NCBI GenBank assembly: GCA_013399115.1
Contig: VXAA01005633.1
Span: 739,138 to 803,137 of the forward strand
Source of the DNA: Anseranas semipalmata
Taxonomy: Eukaryota; Chordata; Aves; Anseriformes; Anseranatidae
Direction of reading: 5' to 3'
DNA length: 64,000 nt
Shown: piece by piece, positions 62,880 to 64,000 of the stretch
How positions within the stretch are numbered: position 1 is the stretch's first letter
How the letters are laid out: the number at the start of each line of letters is the position of its first letter
Notes under the pieces: model-generated
Database searches by the model: none
What the model was told of the DNA's origin: nothing
The model's input: the letters and a program-made list of their open reading frames with translations, nothing else
Translations under genes and position numbers: made by a program

Positions 62880-63240
62880 TTTTGCAAAGGGACGTTGCAA
62901 TGTTCGGGGGCAACGGGGCGGTGCCGAGGCGCGCTCGCAGGGACGGAAGCTTTGCGGCACAGGCCCGTGGAGGCGCTGGCAGCGGCGGGAATTCTTGGCG
63001 GCGTCGGGCGGGAGCCGTGTGGTGGAGCCGGCTGGGGGAGGAGACGCCGCAGCCTCGCGGCGTGGAAAGCTCCAGAAACTTGAAGACGAAGGGGGTGGCA
63101 GCTACACGGCATGGATGGTATGGAAACGAGCGTCGGGTAGGCTGTGAGCCTGGAGTACCCAGGCAGTGGGACACAGGGGAGGGTCCCGGGCGTCGTGAGG
63201 TAACGTGAGGTACGGTGTGTAAACGGTGTTGGGTGACCTC
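62880..63240. promoter_or_regulatory. CpG-rich island, promoter of an unidentified transcript
   Basis: About 360 bases are strongly enriched in CpG (GCGGTGCCGAGGCGCGCTCG, GGCGGCGTCGGGCGGGAGCC) within AT-rich DNA, as at a promoter. Long open frames here on both strands come from base composition. It could serve a gene to the right, or an upstream or alternative start of the minus-strand gene. Confidence 0.5.
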
Positions 63241-63286
63241 TGGGGGTGCTCCTGCTTGCGGGACGCCTGCTATTGCAATCTTGCAA

Positions 63287-63420
63287 TGCTTGGCAGTACA
63301 CCAGGGAATCTGGTAAACCCATAGGTGTGCGGTACCCCTTATACAGTAAAGTGCTTGGCAGTACACCCCCATTTTCCAGAATCGTAATGTTAGTGTGTGG
63401 TACCCTGCAGGAGGTAAATT
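63287..63420. repeat. Diverged 65-bp tandem repeat upstream of gag remnant
   Basis: TGCTTGGCAGTACACC occurs at 63287-63302 and 63352-63367. In each unit it is followed about 25-30 bases later by GTGTGCGGTACCCC or GTGTGTGGTACCCT. Such repeats are common in retroviral LTR enhancers, so it may belong to the element that follows, but no LTR ends could be defined. Confidence 0.55.
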
Positions 63421-63471
63421 TCTGTAGCAGCACACTCAAGGAGAATAGGAGAAATGGGAAATAAGGGTTTC

Positions 63472-64000
63472 ATGGGACAGGGAGATGTCCCTGGGGTAGT
63501 GCCTACCAACAGTCCTTTAGGAAGGATACTAAGAAATTAGAAGAATAATCCCAAAACTAAGGGAAAAGATAGGAAGAAAATGGTTAAATATTGTGTATTA
63601 GTCTGGACAAAAGAACCAATCAAAGGAACTGCAGTATTTTGGCCAAAATACGGGTCTGACAAAGATTGGGTATGTCAGGCCATAAATTTGTATGTTAATA
63701 ACAAATCTCCACTTTTGGAAGAAGAATCAGAATATGCTGCTTGTTGAGTACAAGGAACAAATTTGGTTTTGAGCAAAAATCAGAATAAAGAAGGAAAGAA
63801 AGAGGGAGAGAAAAGTAATAAATGGGACCTTAGAAAACTTGCCTCCTCCTTATAACACACAAGCTGCAGCAGCAGTAGCGGCTGCTGTAGCAGCTTCTCC
63901 AAAAGAAGAGACAGGAACTGTGAACAGCATTAGCTCTGGGGACAGGAGGTACCCTAGGCTTCTAAAACAATTAGAATAATGTAGAAAAGATCTTGAGAAT
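63472..64000 (+). pseudogene. gag: Endogenous retrovirus gag remnant (matrix region), broken, cut by window edge
   Basis: Gag is the retroviral structural polyprotein. The frame starts with ATG at 63472 and reads MGQ, a myristoylation-type start seen in gamma-like (class I) retroviruses. Trp-rich matrix-like sequence follows (for example VFWPKYGSDKDWVCQ). It is broken by TAG at 63538-63540 and TGA at 63745-63747. A change to another frame is then needed to reach PPPY (63842-63853), the late-budding motif. That frame continues through an Ala-rich stretch to TAA at 63977-63979. It is therefore non-functional. Capsid, pol and env are not in the window. No primer-binding site or LTR boundary was identified with confidence. 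Confidence 0.75.

Noticed and set aside
62687..63439. 250-codon minus-strand frame
   Set aside because: It covers the CpG island and the 65-bp repeats; its Pro/Arg/Ser-rich sequence is what GC-rich DNA gives by chance, and a second overlapping frame is equally long.

Overview
The window looks like avian genomic DNA. It carries a nearly complete integrin beta-1 gene (ITGB1) on the + strand with multi-exon vertebrate architecture. It also has CR1 LINE fragments typical of birds and reptiles, and a broken MGQ-type endogenous retroviral gag at the right edge. The visible ITGB1 exons encode 800 residues in one continuous frame. From memory this is close to, but not identical with, chicken ITGB1 (803 residues), so I infer a bird other than chicken.

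Layout. Bases 1-3000 are mostly non-coding, but two spliced-looking minus-strand segments (1648-2055) could belong to a gene transcribed away from the ITGB1 promoter. A CpG island spans about 3100-4565 and is interrupted by a 732-base assembly gap (3600-4331). It is the likely ITGB1 promoter and first exon, and the first codons are probably inside the gap. Intron 1 runs to 22990. Exons 2 to 15 lie between 22991 and 40393. The muscle-type beta-1D exon is at 41285-41365, and the common last exon at 47442 is followed by a 3' UTR with two polyadenylation signals (about 47.69 and 48.63 kb).

Downstream (49-60.4 kb), five minus-strand segments with matching splice phases look like the 3' end of a convergent gene encoding a coiled-coil-like protein with two homologous, tandemly duplicated phase 1-1 exons. 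By the human gene order I remember (CCDC7 convergent with ITGB1) this could be CCDC7, but the sequence alone does not prove it. A separate plus-strand candidate exon (54664-54844) lies inside that gene. CR1 relics sit at 35.57-36.10 kb (+), 52.6-53.2 kb (-) and about 53.5-53.8 kb (+), and a fainter reverse-transcriptase relic is near 59 kb. The right end holds a second CpG-rich island (62.88-63.24 kb), a diverged 65-bp tandem repeat, and the retroviral gag remnant, which runs off the window.

Function. ITGB1 encodes the beta subunit of the main matrix-receptor integrins. Alternative 3' exons choose between the general (beta-1A) and striated-muscle (beta-1D) cytoplasmic tails. CArG boxes at the promoter and in intron 1 would fit control by SRF. 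No tRNA, rRNA or CRISPR array was seen.
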